From the NCBI RefSeq assembly GCF_014873145.1, contig NZ_JADBEK010000001.1, positions 4,836,001-4,900,000 of the forward strand: 64,000 nt of DNA, in the 5' to 3' direction. This document shows positions 46,349 to 57,200 of this stretch, in pieces; position 1 is the stretch's first letter; each line of letters starts with the position of its first letter. Source of the stretch: Nonomuraea angiospora (lineage in GTDB: Bacteria > Actinomycetota > Actinomycetes > Streptosporangiales > Streptosporangiaceae). The notes beneath the pieces were generated by a model. The model did no database searches, was not told the origin of the DNA, and saw only the letters and a list, made by a program, of their open reading frames with translations. The translations under genes were made by a program, and so were the position numbers.

Positions 46349-47877
46349 TTTTCCTGTCCCTTGGTCATCAAGTACATGAGGTGTTCCTGAGTGGCCTCCT
46401 GGCGCGGCACCTCGCCGGTGATGCGGCCCTCGGAGAGGGTGTAGACGCGGTCGCACAGCCCGAGCAGCTCGGGCAGCTCAGAGGAGATCACGAGCACGGC
46501 CTTGCCCTGGTCGGCCAGCCGGTTGATGATCGTGTAGATCTCGTACTTGGCACCGACGTCGATGCCTCTGGTGGGCTCGTCGAGGATGAGCACGTCCGGC
46601 TCGGTCAGGATCCATTTGGAGAGCACGACCTTCTGCTGGTTGCCGCCGCTCAGCTTGCCCACGATGCTGTTGACGGTGGGCGCCTTGATGTTCATGCTCT
46701 TGTGGAACTGCTCGGCGACCTTGTACTCCTCGTTCTCGTTGACCCAGCCGCGCTTGGACAGCCCGGTGAGCCCGGCCGCCGAGATGTTGCGCTTGATGTC
46801 CTCGATGAGGTTGAGGCCGTACCTCTTGCGGTCCTCGGTGGCGTAGGCGATGCCGTGCCTGATCGCGTCCTGCACGTTGCGGATCTCGATCGGCTTGCCG
46901 TCCTTGAAGATCTTGCCGGTGATGTGCACGCCGTACGTGCGCCCGAACACGCTCATCGCCAGCTCGGTGCGCCCGGCGCCCATCAGCCCCGCGAGGCCGA
47001 CGATCTCGCCCCGGCGCAGCGTGAGGGCGGCGCCGTCGACCACCTTCCGGCCCGGCTGGCTGGGGCTGTAGACCGTCCAGTCCTCGATGCGCAGCACCTC
47101 GTCGCCGATGGTCGGCTCGTGCGGCGGGAAGCGGTTGTCGAGCGCCCGGCCGACCATGCCGGAGATGATGCGGTCCTCGGTGACGTTGTCGGTGGCCATG
47201 TCGAGGGTCTCGATCGTCTGCCCGTCGCGGATGATCGTGACGGAGTCGGCGATGGCGGTGACCTCGTTCAGCTTGTGAGAGATGATCACGCAGGTGATGC
47301 CCTCGTCCCGCAGGCCGCGCAGCAGGTCGAGCAGGTGGGCCGAGTCGTCGTCGTTGAGGGCGGCGGTCGGCTCGTCGAGGATGAGCAGCTTCACCTCTTT
47401 CGAGAGCGCCTTGGCGATCTCGACGAGCTGCTGCTTGCCCACGCCGATGTCGGAGATCGGCGTCGTCGGGTTCTCACGCAGGCCGACCCGCTTCATCAGC
47501 TCGCCGGCCTCGTAGTTGGTGCGGTTCCAGTCGATGAAGCCGCGCTTGGCGCGCTCGTTGCCGAGGAAGATGTTCTCGGCGATCGACAGCTGCGGGCTGA
47601 GCGCCAGCTCCTGGTGGATGATGACGATGCCGGCGTGCTCGCTGTCGCGGATGCCGCCGAACTCGACCGTCCTGCCCTCGAAGGTGATCTCGCCGTCGTA
47701 CTCGCCGTGCGGGTAGACCCCGGAAAGCACCTTCATCAGCGTCGACTTGCCGGCGCCGTTCTCGCCGCAGATCGCGTGGATCTCGCCCCGCCGGACGGAC
47801 AGGTTGACGTTCTGCAGCGCCTTGACGCCGGGGAACGTCTTGGTGATCCCGCTCATCCGCAAGATGTGCTCGGTCAT
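46345..47877 (-). CDS. sugar ABC transporter ATP-binding protein (GguA/MmsA-like)
   Basis: 510 residues with two ABC cassettes. The first has Walker [17 protein letters not shown] and Walker [15 protein letters not shown]. The second has a degenerate Walker A ([16 protein letters not shown]) but a full signature [16 protein letters not shown] and [15 protein letters not shown]. This asymmetry is standard for CUT2 sugar ATPases. Couples to the permease at 45092 and the binding protein at 47939. It is separated from the latter by a strong hairpin, which would lower ATPase expression relative to binding protein. Confidence 0.95.
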   Translation of the reverse strand: MTEHILRMSGITKTFPGVKALQNVNLSVRRGEIHAICGENGAGKSTLMKVLSGVYPHGEYDGEITFEGRTVEFGGIRDSEHAGIVIIHQELALSPQLSIAENIFLGNERAKRGFIDWNRTNYEAGELMKRVGLRENPTTPISDIGVGKQQLVEIAKALSKEVKLLILDEPTAALNDDDSAHLLDLLRGLRDEGITCVIISHKLNEVTAIADSVTIIRDGQTIETLDMATDNVTEDRIISGMVGRALDNRFPPHEPTIGDEVLRIEDWTVYSPSQPGRKVVDGAALTLRRGEIVGLAGLMGAGRTELAMSVFGRTYGVHITGKIFKDGKPIEIRNVQDAIRHGIAYATEDRKRYGLNLIEDIKRNISAAGLTGLSKRGWVNENEEYKVAEQFHKSMNIKAPTVNSIVGKLSGGNQQKVVLSKWILTEPDVLILDEPTRGIDVGAKYEIYTIINRLADQGKAVLVISSELPELLGLCDRVYTLSEGRITGEVPRQEATQEHLMYLMTKGQEK

Positions 47878-47897
47878 ATACCCCTCGCTCAGGGAGG

Positions 47898-47933
47898 AGA
47901 GCCCCGGGGACTCCTGGGGGTCCCCGGGGCTCT
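47898..47933 (-). terminator. intercistronic hairpin between chvE-like and gguA-like genes
   Basis: AGAGCCCCGGGGA and TCCCCGGGGCTCT form a perfect 13-bp stem with a 10-base loop, starting 5 bp after the binding-protein stop. It may be an attenuator or an mRNA 3'-end stabiliser that allows more binding protein than ATPase. No U-tract. Confidence 0.65.
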
Positions 47934-47938
47934 GGCCC

Positions 47939-49057
47939 TTACTTGAGCTGGTCCTCGGTGTAGTAGTTGCTGCCGACGATGATTTCCTTGTAGTTGCTCT
48001 TGTCCACGATCACCGGGTCGAGCAGGTACGACGGGACGACCTTGTTGCCGTTGTCGTAGTCCTTCTCGTTGTTGACCTCGGGCTTCTGGCCCTTGAGCAC
48101 GGAGTCGGCCATCTTCACCGTCTGCTCGGCGAGCTTGCGGGTGTCCTTGAAGATGGTGGAGTACTGCTCACCGGCGATGATCGACTTGACCGACGCGAGC
48201 TCGGCGTCCTGGCCGGTCACGATCGGGTAGGGCTGGCCGCTGGTGCCGTAGCCGGAGCTCTTGAGCGCCGACAGGATGCCGATCGACAGACCGTCGTACG
48301 GCGACAGCACGCCGTCCACCTTCTTGCTGCTGGTGTAGGTCTTGGTGAGGATGTCCTCCATGCGCTTCTGCGCCGTGGCGGGGTCCCACCGCAGGATGGC
48401 GGCCTGCTTGAAGTCGGTCTGGCCGCTCGCGACCTTCAGGGTGCCGTCGTCGATCTTGGGCTTGAGCACCGACATGGCGCCGTTCCAGAAGAACGTGGCG
48501 TTGTTGTCGTCGGGCGAGCCGCCGAACAGCTCGACGTTGAACGGGCCCTTCTTGCCGTCCTCGACGCCGAGGCCCTTCAGCAGCGAGGTCGCCTGCTGCA
48601 CGCCGACCTTGAAGTTGTCGAACGTGGCGTAGTAGTCGACGTTCGGGCTGTTGCGGATCAGGCGGTCATAGGCGATGACCGGGATCTTGTTGTCGGCGGC
48701 CTGCTGGAGCTGGGAGGTGATGGCGGTGCCGTCGATCGAGGCGATGATCAGGAGCTTGGCGCCCTTGGTGATCTGGTTCTCGATCTGGTTGGCCTGCGTG
48801 GGGATGTCGTTCTCCGCGTACTGGAGGTCGACCTTGTAGCCCAGCTTCTCCAGCTGCTGCTTGACGTTGTCGCCGTCGTGGATCCAGCGCTCCGACGACT
48901 TCGTGGGCATCGTGACGCCGATCAGGGCGCCCCCGTTACCGGCCGAGGCCGAGGCGGAGGCCTGGGCGTCGACGGTCTTCGTGCTCGATCCGCAGGCCGT
49001 CATCGTCGCGGCGAGGGCGATGACGGACACCACGCCCCCGATTCGTCCCAACCTCAT
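47939..49057 (-). CDS. sugar-binding lipoprotein (ChvE-like, CUT2)
   Basis: 372 residues. A lipoprotein signal ([20 protein letters not shown], lipobox ...MTACGSS) is followed by a type I periplasmic-binding fold: [47 protein letters not shown] and [20 protein letters not shown]. This matches the multiple-monosaccharide (ChvE/xylose/arabinose) group. Anchored outside the membrane, it delivers sugar to the GguAB-like transporter. A LacI-type operator lies 119 bp upstream of the start. Confidence 0.94.
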   Translation of the reverse strand: MRLGRIGGVVSVIALAATMTACGSSTKTVDAQASASASAGNGGALIGVTMPTKSSERWIHDGDNVKQQLEKLGYKVDLQYAENDIPTQANQIENQITKGAKLLIIASIDGTAITSQLQQAADNKIPVIAYDRLIRNSPNVDYYATFDNFKVGVQQATSLLKGLGVEDGKKGPFNVELFGGSPDDNNATFFWNGAMSVLKPKIDDGTLKVASGQTDFKQAAILRWDPATAQKRMEDILTKTYTSSKKVDGVLSPYDGLSIGILSALKSSGYGTSGQPYPIVTGQDAELASVKSIIAGEQYSTIFKDTRKLAEQTVKMADSVLKGQKPEVNNEKDYDNGNKVVPSYLLDPVIVDKSNYKEIIVGSNYYTEDQLK

Positions 49058-49175
49058 GTCATCTCCTTGCGATGGGGGTCGCGGCAGCGCTGGACGCGGC
49101 GGCTGCCGGTAGAGCGAGGAATTCGATTACAGAAAGTAACGAATCAGAACAAAATTCTCGTTCGCTTCCGCCGAT

Positions 49176-49189
49176 TGTTATCGCTAACA
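49176..49189. promoter_or_regulatory. LacI-type operator before the chvE-like gene
   Basis: TGTTATCGCTAACA, extendable to TTGTTA-TCGC-TAACAA, lies in AT-rich DNA 119 bp upstream of the chvE-like start and after the yjfF-like stop. It fits the locus consensus, indicating an internal promoter for the second transporter. Confidence 0.7.
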
Positions 49190-49251
49190 ACGCTCGTGTC
49201 AACGGGCGCGCATAACCTACCGGAAACTTTCGAGTAACTTTCCCCAGCAGG

Positions 49252-50235
49252 TCAGCGCCTCGATCGGGCTGAGAACAGGCGCTGCAGCAAGATGAAGACG
49301 AAGAGCAACATTCCGATGAAGATCTTGGTCCACCATGAGGACAGTGTCCCCTCGAAACTGATGATCGTCTGGATCAGGCCCAGCACGAGCACCCCGAGGA
49401 CGGTGCCCAGCAGGAAGCCGCTGCCGCCGGTCAGCAGCGTGCCGCCGATGACGACCGCCGCGATCGCGTCCAGCTCCATGCCCACGGCGTGCAGCCCGTA
49501 GCCGGAGAGCATGTAGAACGACAGCAGCACGCCGCCCAGCGCCGAGCAGAACCCGCTGATCGTGTAGACCGCGATCTTCGTCCGGCCCACGGGCAGCCCC
49601 ATCAGCAGCGCGGACTGCTCGCTGCCGCCGGTCGCGTACACCGCGCGGCCGAGGCGGGTGTAGTGCAGCACGTACGCCGCCACCAGCACGACCACCACGG
49701 CGACGATCACGCTGGGTGATATCCACATGTCGGCGAACAGGTCGATCCTCGCCTGCGCGAACGCCGTGAAGGTGGGATCGTTGATCGGGATCGAGTCCGT
49801 GCCGATCGTGTAACACAGCCCCCGCGCCAGGAACATGCCCGCCAGCGTCACGATGAACGGCTGGATGTCGAAGGCGTGCACGATGTACCCCATCACCAGC
49901 CCCAGCCCCGCCCCGATGACCAGCACCAGCGGGATCACCAGGTACGGCGGCCACCCGGGCCCCGCCATGAGGCTGGCCGAGATCATCGTGGACAGCGCCA
50001 CCACCGACCCCACCGACAGGTCGATGCCCCCGGTCAGGATCACGAACGTCATCCCGACGGCCACCACCAGCAGGAAGGCGTTGTCGATGAAGACGTTGAG
50101 TACGACCTGCCCGCTGGCGAACCCCTCGTAGCGGATCCCCCCGACCACGAACATGGCCAGGAACAGGCACCCGGTCACGAGGACCGGCAGGTACTTGGCG
50201 GGCACGCTCGCCCGCCCGATCGTCAGCGTGCTCAT
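49252..50235 (-). CDS. sugar ABC transporter permease (YjfF-like)
   Basis: 327 residues with about nine membrane segments and the family signature VAVGMTFVILTGGIDLSVGS, followed by [32 protein letters not shown] and TGGSGFLLGTVLGVL. In E. coli, YjfF pairs with YtfT in the galactofuranose importer. Here the pair is inferred to import arabinofuranose or arabino-oligosaccharides. Its ATG overlaps the YtfT-like stop (ATGA). Confidence 0.93.
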   Translation of the reverse strand: MSTLTIGRASVPAKYLPVLVTGCLFLAMFVVGGIRYEGFASGQVVLNVFIDNAFLLVVAVGMTFVILTGGIDLSVGSVVALSTMISASLMAGPGWPPYLVIPLVLVIGAGLGLVMGYIVHAFDIQPFIVTLAGMFLARGLCYTIGTDSIPINDPTFTAFAQARIDLFADMWISPSVIVAVVVVLVAAYVLHYTRLGRAVYATGGSEQSALLMGLPVGRTKIAVYTISGFCSALGGVLLSFYMLSGYGLHAVGMELDAIAAVVIGGTLLTGGSGFLLGTVLGVLVLGLIQTIISFEGTLSSWWTKIFIGMLLFVFILLQRLFSARSRR

Positions 50236-51245
50236 GTGGTAACTCGCACCTTCTCCTCGGCCACCGGGCTGGCGGGCGCGGCGCGGCCGCGTCCGCGGAA
50301 CGCCTTCTGGCGGAAGGACGGGGACTGGATGAGGCAGACCGCCGTCACGACCAGCGCCTTGAACAGCAGCGTGGTCTCCGGTGGCACGCCGATCGAGTAG
50401 ATCGTCGTGGTCAGGGTCTGGATGATCAGCGCGCCCAGCACGGTGCCGCCGAGCGAGAACCGGCCGCCGGACAGCGACGTGCCGCCGATCACGACGGCCA
50501 GGATGGCGTCCAGCTCGATCCACAGGCCGGCGTTGTTGCCGTCGGCGCTGGAGACGTTCGAGCTGATCATCAACCCGGCGACGCCCGCGCACAGGGCGGC
50601 GAACGCGTACACCATGATGATGATCCCGCGCGACCTGATGCCCGCGAGGCGGCTGGCCTCGGCGTTGCCGCCGACCGACTCGATCAGCATGCCCAGCGCC
50701 AGCCGCCGGGTGAGGAACGCCGTGATGGCCAGCACGCCGATCACGATGAGGATGCCGAACGGCACGGTCAGCCAGTAGCCGCCGCCGATCACCTTGTACG
50801 CCGGGCTGTTGACGGTGATGATCTGCCCGTCGGTGATGAGCTGGGCCAGGCCGCGCCCGGCCACCATGAGGATCAGCGTGGCGATGATCGGCTGGATGCC
50901 GACGGCCGCGACCAGGAACCCGTTCCAGGCCCCCAGCACCAGGCAGAGGCCGAGCGCCGCCGCCACGGCGGTGAACACGTTCGCGTCCTCGCTGATCTGC
51001 AGGCAGGCCAGCGCCCCCGAGATCGCCACCACCGAGCCCACCGACAGGTCGATGCCGCCGGTGGCGATGACCAGCGTCATCCCGAGCGAGACCAGGATCA
51101 GCGGGGCGCCGAAGCGCAGGATGTCGATCAGGCTCCCGTACAGGTGGCCTTCCCTGACCTGGATCGAGAAGAAGCTGGGCGTGAAGAACACGTTCAGCGC
51201 CAGCAGCAGTACGAGGACCACCACCGGCCAGAGCAGCCGTCTCAT
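50232..51245 (-). CDS. sugar ABC transporter permease (YtfT-like)
   Basis: 337 residues: VSLGMTLVIATGGIDLSVGS signature, GIQPIIATLILMVAGRGLAQ, WIELDAILAVVIGGTSLSGG and a basic C-terminal tail. Partner of the YjfF-like permease. Coupled by 4-bp overlaps to both the ATPase upstream and the second permease downstream, so the four-gene importer is one translational unit except for the binding protein. Confidence 0.93.
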   Translation of the reverse strand: MRRLLWPVVVLVLLLALNVFFTPSFFSIQVREGHLYGSLIDILRFGAPLILVSLGMTLVIATGGIDLSVGSVVAISGALACLQISEDANVFTAVAAALGLCLVLGAWNGFLVAAVGIQPIIATLILMVAGRGLAQLITDGQIITVNSPAYKVIGGGYWLTVPFGILIVIGVLAITAFLTRRLALGMLIESVGGNAEASRLAGIRSRGIIIMVYAFAALCAGVAGLMISSNVSSADGNNAGLWIELDAILAVVIGGTSLSGGRFSLGGTVLGALIIQTLTTTIYSIGVPPETTLLFKALVVTAVCLIQSPSFRQKAFRGRGRAAPASPVAEEKVRVTT

Positions 51246-52753
51246 GAGGCCCGGCCTCCGCTCGCGATCGTTTCCATGAGCACGTCCGTCGTCAGCTCGT
51301 CGTCGTTGGGCAGCTCGGCCACCAGCCGCCGGTCGCGCAGCACCTCGACCTTGTGGCTGAGCCGCAGCACCTCCTCCAGCTCGGCCGAGATGAACAGCAC
51401 CGCCATGCCGCCGTCGGACAGCTCGGCCACCAGGCGCTGGATCTCGGTCTTCGCGCCGACGTCGATGCCCCGGGTGGGCTCGTCCAGGATGAGCAGGCGC
51501 GGCTCGAGGATGAGCCATCGGGCCAGCACGACCTTCTGCTGGTTGCCGCCACTGAGGTTGCGTACGAGGTGCTCGGGGTTGGGCGGGCTGATCTTCAGGG
51601 CCTTGACGTACCTGCCGACCAGCTCGTCCTGCTGCTCGCGCGGCACCGGCCTGGTCCAGCCCCTGGTGGCCTGGAGGGCGAGGATGATGTTCTCGCGCAC
51701 GGTGAGGTCGGGGATCAGGCCGTCGGCCTTGCGGTTCTCGGAGCAGAACGCGATCTTGTGGTTCATGGCCGCGCGCGGCGTGCGCAACGACGCCGGGGTC
51801 CCGCCGACCGCGATCTCGCCCGTGCCCGCGTGGTCGGCGCCGAACAGCAGCCGCGCGATCTCCGTACGGCCGGAGCCGAGCAGCCCGGCCAGGCCCACCA
51901 CCTCGCCCTCGTGGATCGTGAGCGTGAACGGCTCGATGGCCCCCGGCCGGCCCAGCTCGCGCGCCTCGACCAGCGGCCGGTCGAAGACCTTGGCCTCGCC
52001 CTGCAGCCGCTCCAGCGCGGCCAGCTCCTGGCCGATCATCTTGGCGACCAGCTCGACCTGCGGGAGCCGGTCGGTGAGGTACTCGCCGACCAGCCTGCCG
52101 TTGCGCAGGATCGTCATGCGGTCCGAGATCTCGTAGATCTGGTCGAGGAAGTGGGAGACGAAGAGGATGGCGATGCCCTCCTCCTTCAGCCTCCTCATCA
52201 CCCGGAAGAGCTGCTGGACCTCGTCGGCGTCCAGGCTGGAGGTGGGCTCGTCCAGGATGAGCACCCTCGCCTCGATGTCGATCGCCCGCGCGATGGCCAC
52301 CATCTGCTGGACGGCCAGCGAGTACGTCGACAGCGGCGCCGACACGTCCACGCTCAGCTCCAGCCGCGACAGCAGCTCGGCGGCCCTGGCGCGCATCCGC
52401 TTCCAGTCGATGCGGCCCCTTTTCCGGGGCTCGCGGCCGATGAAGATGTTCTCGGCCACCGAGAGGTTCGTGCAGAGGTTGACCTCCTGGTAGACCGTGC
52501 TGATGCCGGCCTGCTGCGCCTCCAGGGGGCTGCCGAACGCGACGGGGGCGCCGCCCAGCTCGATGGTGCCCGCGTCGGCGGGGTGGACGCCGGTGAGCAC
52601 TTTGATCAGGGTGGACTTGCCCGCGCCGTTCTCTCCCATGAGCGCGTGCACCTCGCCCGGGAGCAGCCGCAGGTCGACGCCGTCCAGGGCCTTCACGCCA
52701 GGGAACTGCTTGCCGATCCCGCTCATCGTCAGGACCGGCGCGGGTGTGACCAT
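51242..52753 (-). CDS. sugar ABC transporter ATP-binding protein (YtfR-like)
   Basis: 503 residues with two ABC cassettes: first Walker [17 protein letters not shown] and [15 protein letters not shown]. The second has degenerate P-loop GLLGSGRTEIARLLFG, signature [16 protein letters not shown] and [19 protein letters not shown]2 architecture. ATG at 52753 is preferred because AGGAGA precedes it; the ATG at 52765 starts inside that site. It serves the two permeases that follow. A paralogue of the GguA-like protein at 46345. Confidence 0.95.
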   Translation of the reverse strand: MVTPAPVLTMSGIGKQFPGVKALDGVDLRLLPGEVHALMGENGAGKSTLIKVLTGVHPADAGTIELGGAPVAFGSPLEAQQAGISTVYQEVNLCTNLSVAENIFIGREPRKRGRIDWKRMRARAAELLSRLELSVDVSAPLSTYSLAVQQMVAIARAIDIEARVLILDEPTSSLDADEVQQLFRVMRRLKEEGIAILFVSHFLDQIYEISDRMTILRNGRLVGEYLTDRLPQVELVAKMIGQELAALERLQGEAKVFDRPLVEARELGRPGAIEPFTLTIHEGEVVGLAGLLGSGRTEIARLLFGADHAGTGEIAVGGTPASLRTPRAAMNHKIAFCSENRKADGLIPDLTVRENIILALQATRGWTRPVPREQQDELVGRYVKALKISPPNPEHLVRNLSGGNQQKVVLARWLILEPRLLILDEPTRGIDVGAKTEIQRLVAELSDGGMAVLFISAELEEVLRLSHKVEVLRDRRLVAELPNDDELTTDVLMETIASGGRAS

Positions 52754-52801
52754 GTCTCTCCTCATATGGCTGGGAAACCGCCGCCTTGCCTCGTCACTAC
52801 G

Positions 52802-52849
52802 CCTCCCCGGTGCCCCGGGTCCAGGGCCCCGGGCCGGAGCACGGAGGCG
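52802..52849 (-). terminator. interrupted hairpin between ytfQ-like and ytfR-like genes
   Basis: Outer arms GCCTCC/GGAGGC, middle GTGC/GCAC and inner CCCGGG/CCCGGG can stack into a long imperfect stem 45 bp after the binding-protein stop. Like the hairpin in the other importer, it separates the binding-protein message from the rest. Confidence 0.5.
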
Positions 52850-52893
52850 ACTCGCCCCTTTCCCCGACCCAGGGACCCCAGCCGGACGGCGGG

Positions 52894-53865
52894 TCAGTAC
52901 TGGCGGGAGGGCAGGGCCTGCTTGGCCTGCTCCTGCGTGAACGTGGTCTCCTCGGTCACCACGCGGGCCGGCACCTGCTCACCCTTGACGACCTTCTTGG
53001 CCAGGTCCATGAGCTGCGGGCCGAGCAGCGGCGAGCACTCGACGATGTAGTTGATCTTCCCGTCGGCGAGCGCCTGCATCCCGTCCTTGACGGCGTCCAC
53101 GGTGATGATCTTGATGTCCTTGCCGGGCACCTTGCCCGCGCCCTCGATGGCCTCGATCGCGCCCAGGCCCATGTCGTCGTTGTGGGCGTAGAGGACGTCG
53201 ATGTCCGGGTTCGACTTCAGGAAGGCCTCCATGACCTCCTTACCCTTGGCCCTGGTGAAGTCGCCGGTCTGCGAGGCGATGATCTTGAACTTGGGATCGG
53301 CCCCGATGACCTCCTGGAAGCCGGACTTGCGGTCGTTGGCCGGGGCCGAGCCCGTCGTGCCCTGCAGCTCGACGATGTTCACCGGGTCCTTGGCGTCCTT
53401 GTACTCGTTCACCAGCCACTGGCCGGCCTTCTTGCCCTCTTCGACGAAGTCCGAGCCGAGGAAGGTCTTGTAGAGGGAGGTGTCCTTGGAGTCCACGGCG
53501 CGGTCGGTCAGGATGACCGGGATCTTCGCGTCCTTGGCCTCCTTGAGCACCGTGTCCCAGCCGGACTCCACCACCGGCGAGAAGGCGATGACGTCCACCT
53601 TCTGCTGGATGTAGGAGCGGATGGCCTTGATCTGGTTCTCCTGCTTCTGCTGGGCGTCGGAGAACTTGAGCGTGATGCCCGCGGTCTTGGCCGAGTCCTG
53701 CACGGACTTGGTGTTCGCGGTGCGCCACCCGCTCTCCGCACCCACCTGGGAGAAGCCCATGGTGATCGAGCCGCCACCACCGCCGCCGCCACCGCCGCTG
53801 CCGCAGGCGGTCATGGACATCGCGGTCAGACCGGCGAGAACTAAAGCCGAGATCCTCTTCAACAC
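52894..53865 (-). CDS. sugar-binding lipoprotein (YtfQ-like, CUT2)
   Basis: 323 residues. Lipoprotein signal LVLAGLTAMSMTACGSG, then a run of nine Gly, then the YtfQ-type fold: TMGFSQVGAESGWRTANTKS, IKAIRSYIQQKVDVIAFSPV, PVILTDRAVD and DVLYAHNDDMGLGAIEAIEG. The start SQVGAESGWR.ANT is typical of galactofuranose-binding YtfQ, supporting a furanose ligand, here plausibly arabinofuranose. GTG at 53865 has AAGGGA upstream. Two LacI-type dyads lie in the 340-bp region it shares with the divergent GH51 gene. Confidence 0.94.
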   Translation of the reverse strand: MLKRISALVLAGLTAMSMTACGSGGGGGGGGGSITMGFSQVGAESGWRTANTKSVQDSAKTAGITLKFSDAQQKQENQIKAIRSYIQQKVDVIAFSPVVESGWDTVLKEAKDAKIPVILTDRAVDSKDTSLYKTFLGSDFVEEGKKAGQWLVNEYKDAKDPVNIVELQGTTGSAPANDRKSGFQEVIGADPKFKIIASQTGDFTRAKGKEVMEAFLKSNPDIDVLYAHNDDMGLGAIEAIEGAGKVPGKDIKIITVDAVKDGMQALADGKINYIVECSPLLGPQLMDLAKKVVKGEQVPARVVTEETTFTQEQAKQALPSRQY

Positions 53866-53884
53866 GTGGGGGGTTCCCTTCTCA

Positions 53885-53898
53885 TGTGAGCGCTAACA
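53885..53898. promoter_or_regulatory. LacI-type operator before the ytfQ-like gene
   Basis: TGTGAGCGCTAACA lies 20 bp upstream of the ytfQ-like start. It is part of the six-site set shared by the arabinose locus. Confidence 0.7.
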
Positions 53899-54038
53899 TC
53901 CCCATCAGGGGACACCGGCGCCTTCCTGCCTTGCGCAACGGCCTACACATCAGCCGCACCGGTCCCCGAGAGCGTCGCCGACGCCTACTTTTCGATGTGC
54001 TGAGGATGCATCGAAGTGCTTGATGAGCTCGCCCCGAC

Positions 54039-54052
54039 TGTGAACGTTAACA
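54039..54052. promoter_or_regulatory. LacI-type operator, middle of the divergent region
   Basis: TGTGAACGTTAACA is 174 bp from the ytfQ-like start and 153 bp from the GH51 start. It may serve either promoter or support looping between sites. Confidence 0.65.
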
Positions 54053-54150
54053 ACCGGTCCCGTCAAGGGGCCGCCGGATTACGGTCGGATTACACGGACG
54101 GCCCCTTGACGGGGGTCTCGGCCGTTCCTTAACTTGTCGCGGATCGCTGT

Positions 54151-54183
54151 TGTTAACGCTCACTCGCCTTGTTAACGCTAACA
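54151..54183. promoter_or_regulatory. paired LacI-type operators before the GH51 gene
   Basis: TGTTAACGCTCACT (54151-54164) and TGTTAACGCTAACA (54170-54183) lie 19 bp apart start to start. The second is the best match to the locus consensus and ends 21 bp before the GH51 start codon. Confidence 0.75.
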
Positions 54184-54204
54184 ACCTTGAGGAGCCCCCC
54201 ACTC

Positions 54205-57200
54205 ATGACGCGAACCGTCTTATCCGCCCTGCTCCTGGCGGCCTCGCTGGTGGCGCCACCGCCGGCGGCCTCGCTCGCGGAGCCGATCCCGGACGGCGCC
54301 GTGGTCGACCAGTTCGACGGCACCACGCTCGGCGAGGACTGGGCGGTGCTGTCGCCGGACAGCTCCCGCTGGTCGCTGTCGGGCGGCGCGCTGCGCGTGG
54401 AGAGCCTGACCGGCGACACCTACCAGGGCACCAACACCGCCAGGAACCTCTTCCTCGTGGACGTCCCGGCCGGCGACTTCGAAGTGGTCACCAAGCTGAG
54501 CGCCCCGGTCGCGCTGGACTACCAGAGCGCGGGCCTGCTGGCCTGGCAGGACTGGGACAACTACGTACGCGCCGGGCTCGCCCACGTCGGGTCCGCGGGC
54601 GGGCCGGTGATCGAGACGGACACCGAGGTCGGGGCCTCGTTCAACGCGAGCTTCGCGGCCCGGCCCGGCTCGACCGGCGAGATCGTCAAGCTGGCCAGGA
54701 CCGGGGACGAATTCGTCTCCTCGTACTGGGACGGCTCGTCCTGGGTGCAGGCGGCCAAGGTGAGCGCGAAGCTGGACGTCAAACAGCTCGGCCTGTTCGC
54801 GCTGTCGGCACAGAACGGCACGTCGGTGACGGCGGTGTTCGACTACATCGCGATCAAGGCGAGCGAGGGTGAACCGGTGGTGCCGTCCGGGGCGTTCACG
54901 CTGCGCTCCGGCTCGCTGCCGTACCTGTCGGCGGGCCCGTCGGGGGTGGTGCGGGCGTCGGCGAAGGCGGGGATGACCAGCCTGGCCCTCACGGCCACGG
55001 CCGCCGGCGACGGCGTGACACTGAAGGACGTGGCGAGCGGCGAGTTCCTGCGGGTCGCCGCCGGCAAGGTGCGGCTGGGCGGGACCGCGTCGGTCTTCCG
55101 GCTCAAGGACGCGGGCGGCGGCAAGGTCGTGCTCTCCTCCGGCGGCCAGAACGTCTCCGTCGGCGACGGCGCCCTGGTCACGGGGAGCGCGATCACGAAG
55201 TTCAGGGTCGAGGGCTACAGCTCGGGCAAGCTGACCGTGGACACCGGGGCCAAGGGCACCGAGGTCAGCCCCGACCTCTACGGGGTCTTCTACGAGGACA
55301 TCAACCACGCCGCCGACGGCGGGCTCTACGCCGAGCTGGTGCAGAACCGCTCGTTCGAGTTCAACAGCGTGGACGAGCCCTCCTACACGGGCCTGACCGC
55401 GTGGTCCAAGGCCGAACGCGGCGCCACCGCCGCCCTCGCGATCGGCACCGACCAGCCGCTGAACGCCAACAACCGCAACTACCTGCGGCTCGACGTGACC
55501 GGTGACGGCAGCGCGGGCGCGAGCAACGCCGGGTTCAACCGCGGCATCCCCGTGAAGCAGGGCAAGCGGTACGACGTGTCCCTCTGGGCCAGGCGCGCGG
55601 CGGCGGGACCGCTGACGGTCTCGGTGGAGAACGGCTCCACCGTCCTCGGCACGGCCACGCTGCGGGTGAAGGCCGGCGGCTGGGCGAAGTACACCGCGTC
55701 GTTCACGGCCTCGGGGACGACGGACGCGGGGCGGCTGGTGGTGCTGGCGCCGGGCGGCCGGACCGACCTGGACATGGTGTCGCTGTTCCCGCGCGACACG
55801 TTCAAGGGGCACGGCATGCGGACCGACCTGGCCAGGATGATCGCCGAGCTGAAGCCCAGGTTCCTGCGCTTCCCCGGCGGGTGCGTGACGAACGTCGGCA
55901 CGTACGACCCGTACTCGGACAACCAGGACCGGCGGCGCATCTACCAGTGGAAGGAGACGATCGGCCCGGTCGAGGAGCGGCCGACCAACTACAACTTCTG
56001 GGGCTACAACCAGTCCTACGGCCTCGGCTACTACGAGTACTTCCAGTTCGCCGAGGACATCGGGGCGCGGGCGCTGCCGGTGCTGTCGGTGGGCGTGAAC
56101 GGGTGCGGCGAGAACCGGCCGCTGACCGACGAGGCCAAGCTGGCCCGCTGGGTGCAGGACACGCTCGACCTGATCGAGTTCGCCAACGGGCCGGTCACCT
56201 CGGAGTGGGGCGGGAAGCGGGCCAGGCTCGGGCATCCGAGGCCGTTCGGGCTGGAGTACATCGGCCTCGGGAACGAGGAGATCTACCCCGAGTTCTTCGC
56301 GAACTACCCGAAGTTCGCGGATGCCATCAGGGCCAAGTATCCGGACATCAAGATCATCAGTAACTCGGGGCAGACGTCGCAGGGCGCCTGGTTCGACCGG
56401 ATGTGGCAGTTCGCCCGCGACCAGAAGGCCGACCTCGTCGACGAGCACTACTACAACAGCCCGGAGTGGTTCCTGACCAACAACCACCGCTACGACGCCT
56501 ATGACCGCACCGGGCCGAAGGTGTTCGTGGGCGAGTACGCCTCGCGCGGCAACACGTGGCACAACGCGCTGGCGGAGGCGTCGTACATGACGGGCCTGGA
56601 GCGCAACTCCGACGTCGTACGGCTGGCCTCGTACGCGCCGCTGCTGGCCAACGTGGACTACGTGGACTGGACGCCGGACCTCATCTGGTTCGACAACGAC
56701 CAGGTCTACGGCTCGCCGAACTACTACGTGCAGCGGCTGTTCTCGACCAATGTCGGCGACCGGGTGCTGCCCAGCACCTTCACGGGCGAGGGCGGCGCGG
56801 TCGAGGACATCGGCGGCGCGGTGGGGCTCGGCGCGTGGAACACCGCCGTCCGGTACGACGACGTGAAGGTCACCGCGGCCGACGGGACCACGCTGCTGGC
56901 GGACGACTTCTCGGCCGGAGCCGGCAAGTGGACCCCCGGCCTGGGGACCTGGGCCGTGCAGGACGGCGCCTACGCGCAGACCGCCCAGGTGACGGACGCC
57001 AGGTCCACGGCGGGCTCGGCCGACTGGTCGAACTACACGATGGAGGTCACCGCCAGGAAGACCGCCGGGGCCGAGGGCTTCCTGATCATGTTCGGGGTCA
57101 AGGGCACCGGCGACTTCTACTGGTGGAACCTCGGCGGCTGGGGCAACACCCAGTCCGCCGTCGAGAAGGCCACCAACGGCGCCAAGTCCTCGATCGCCAC

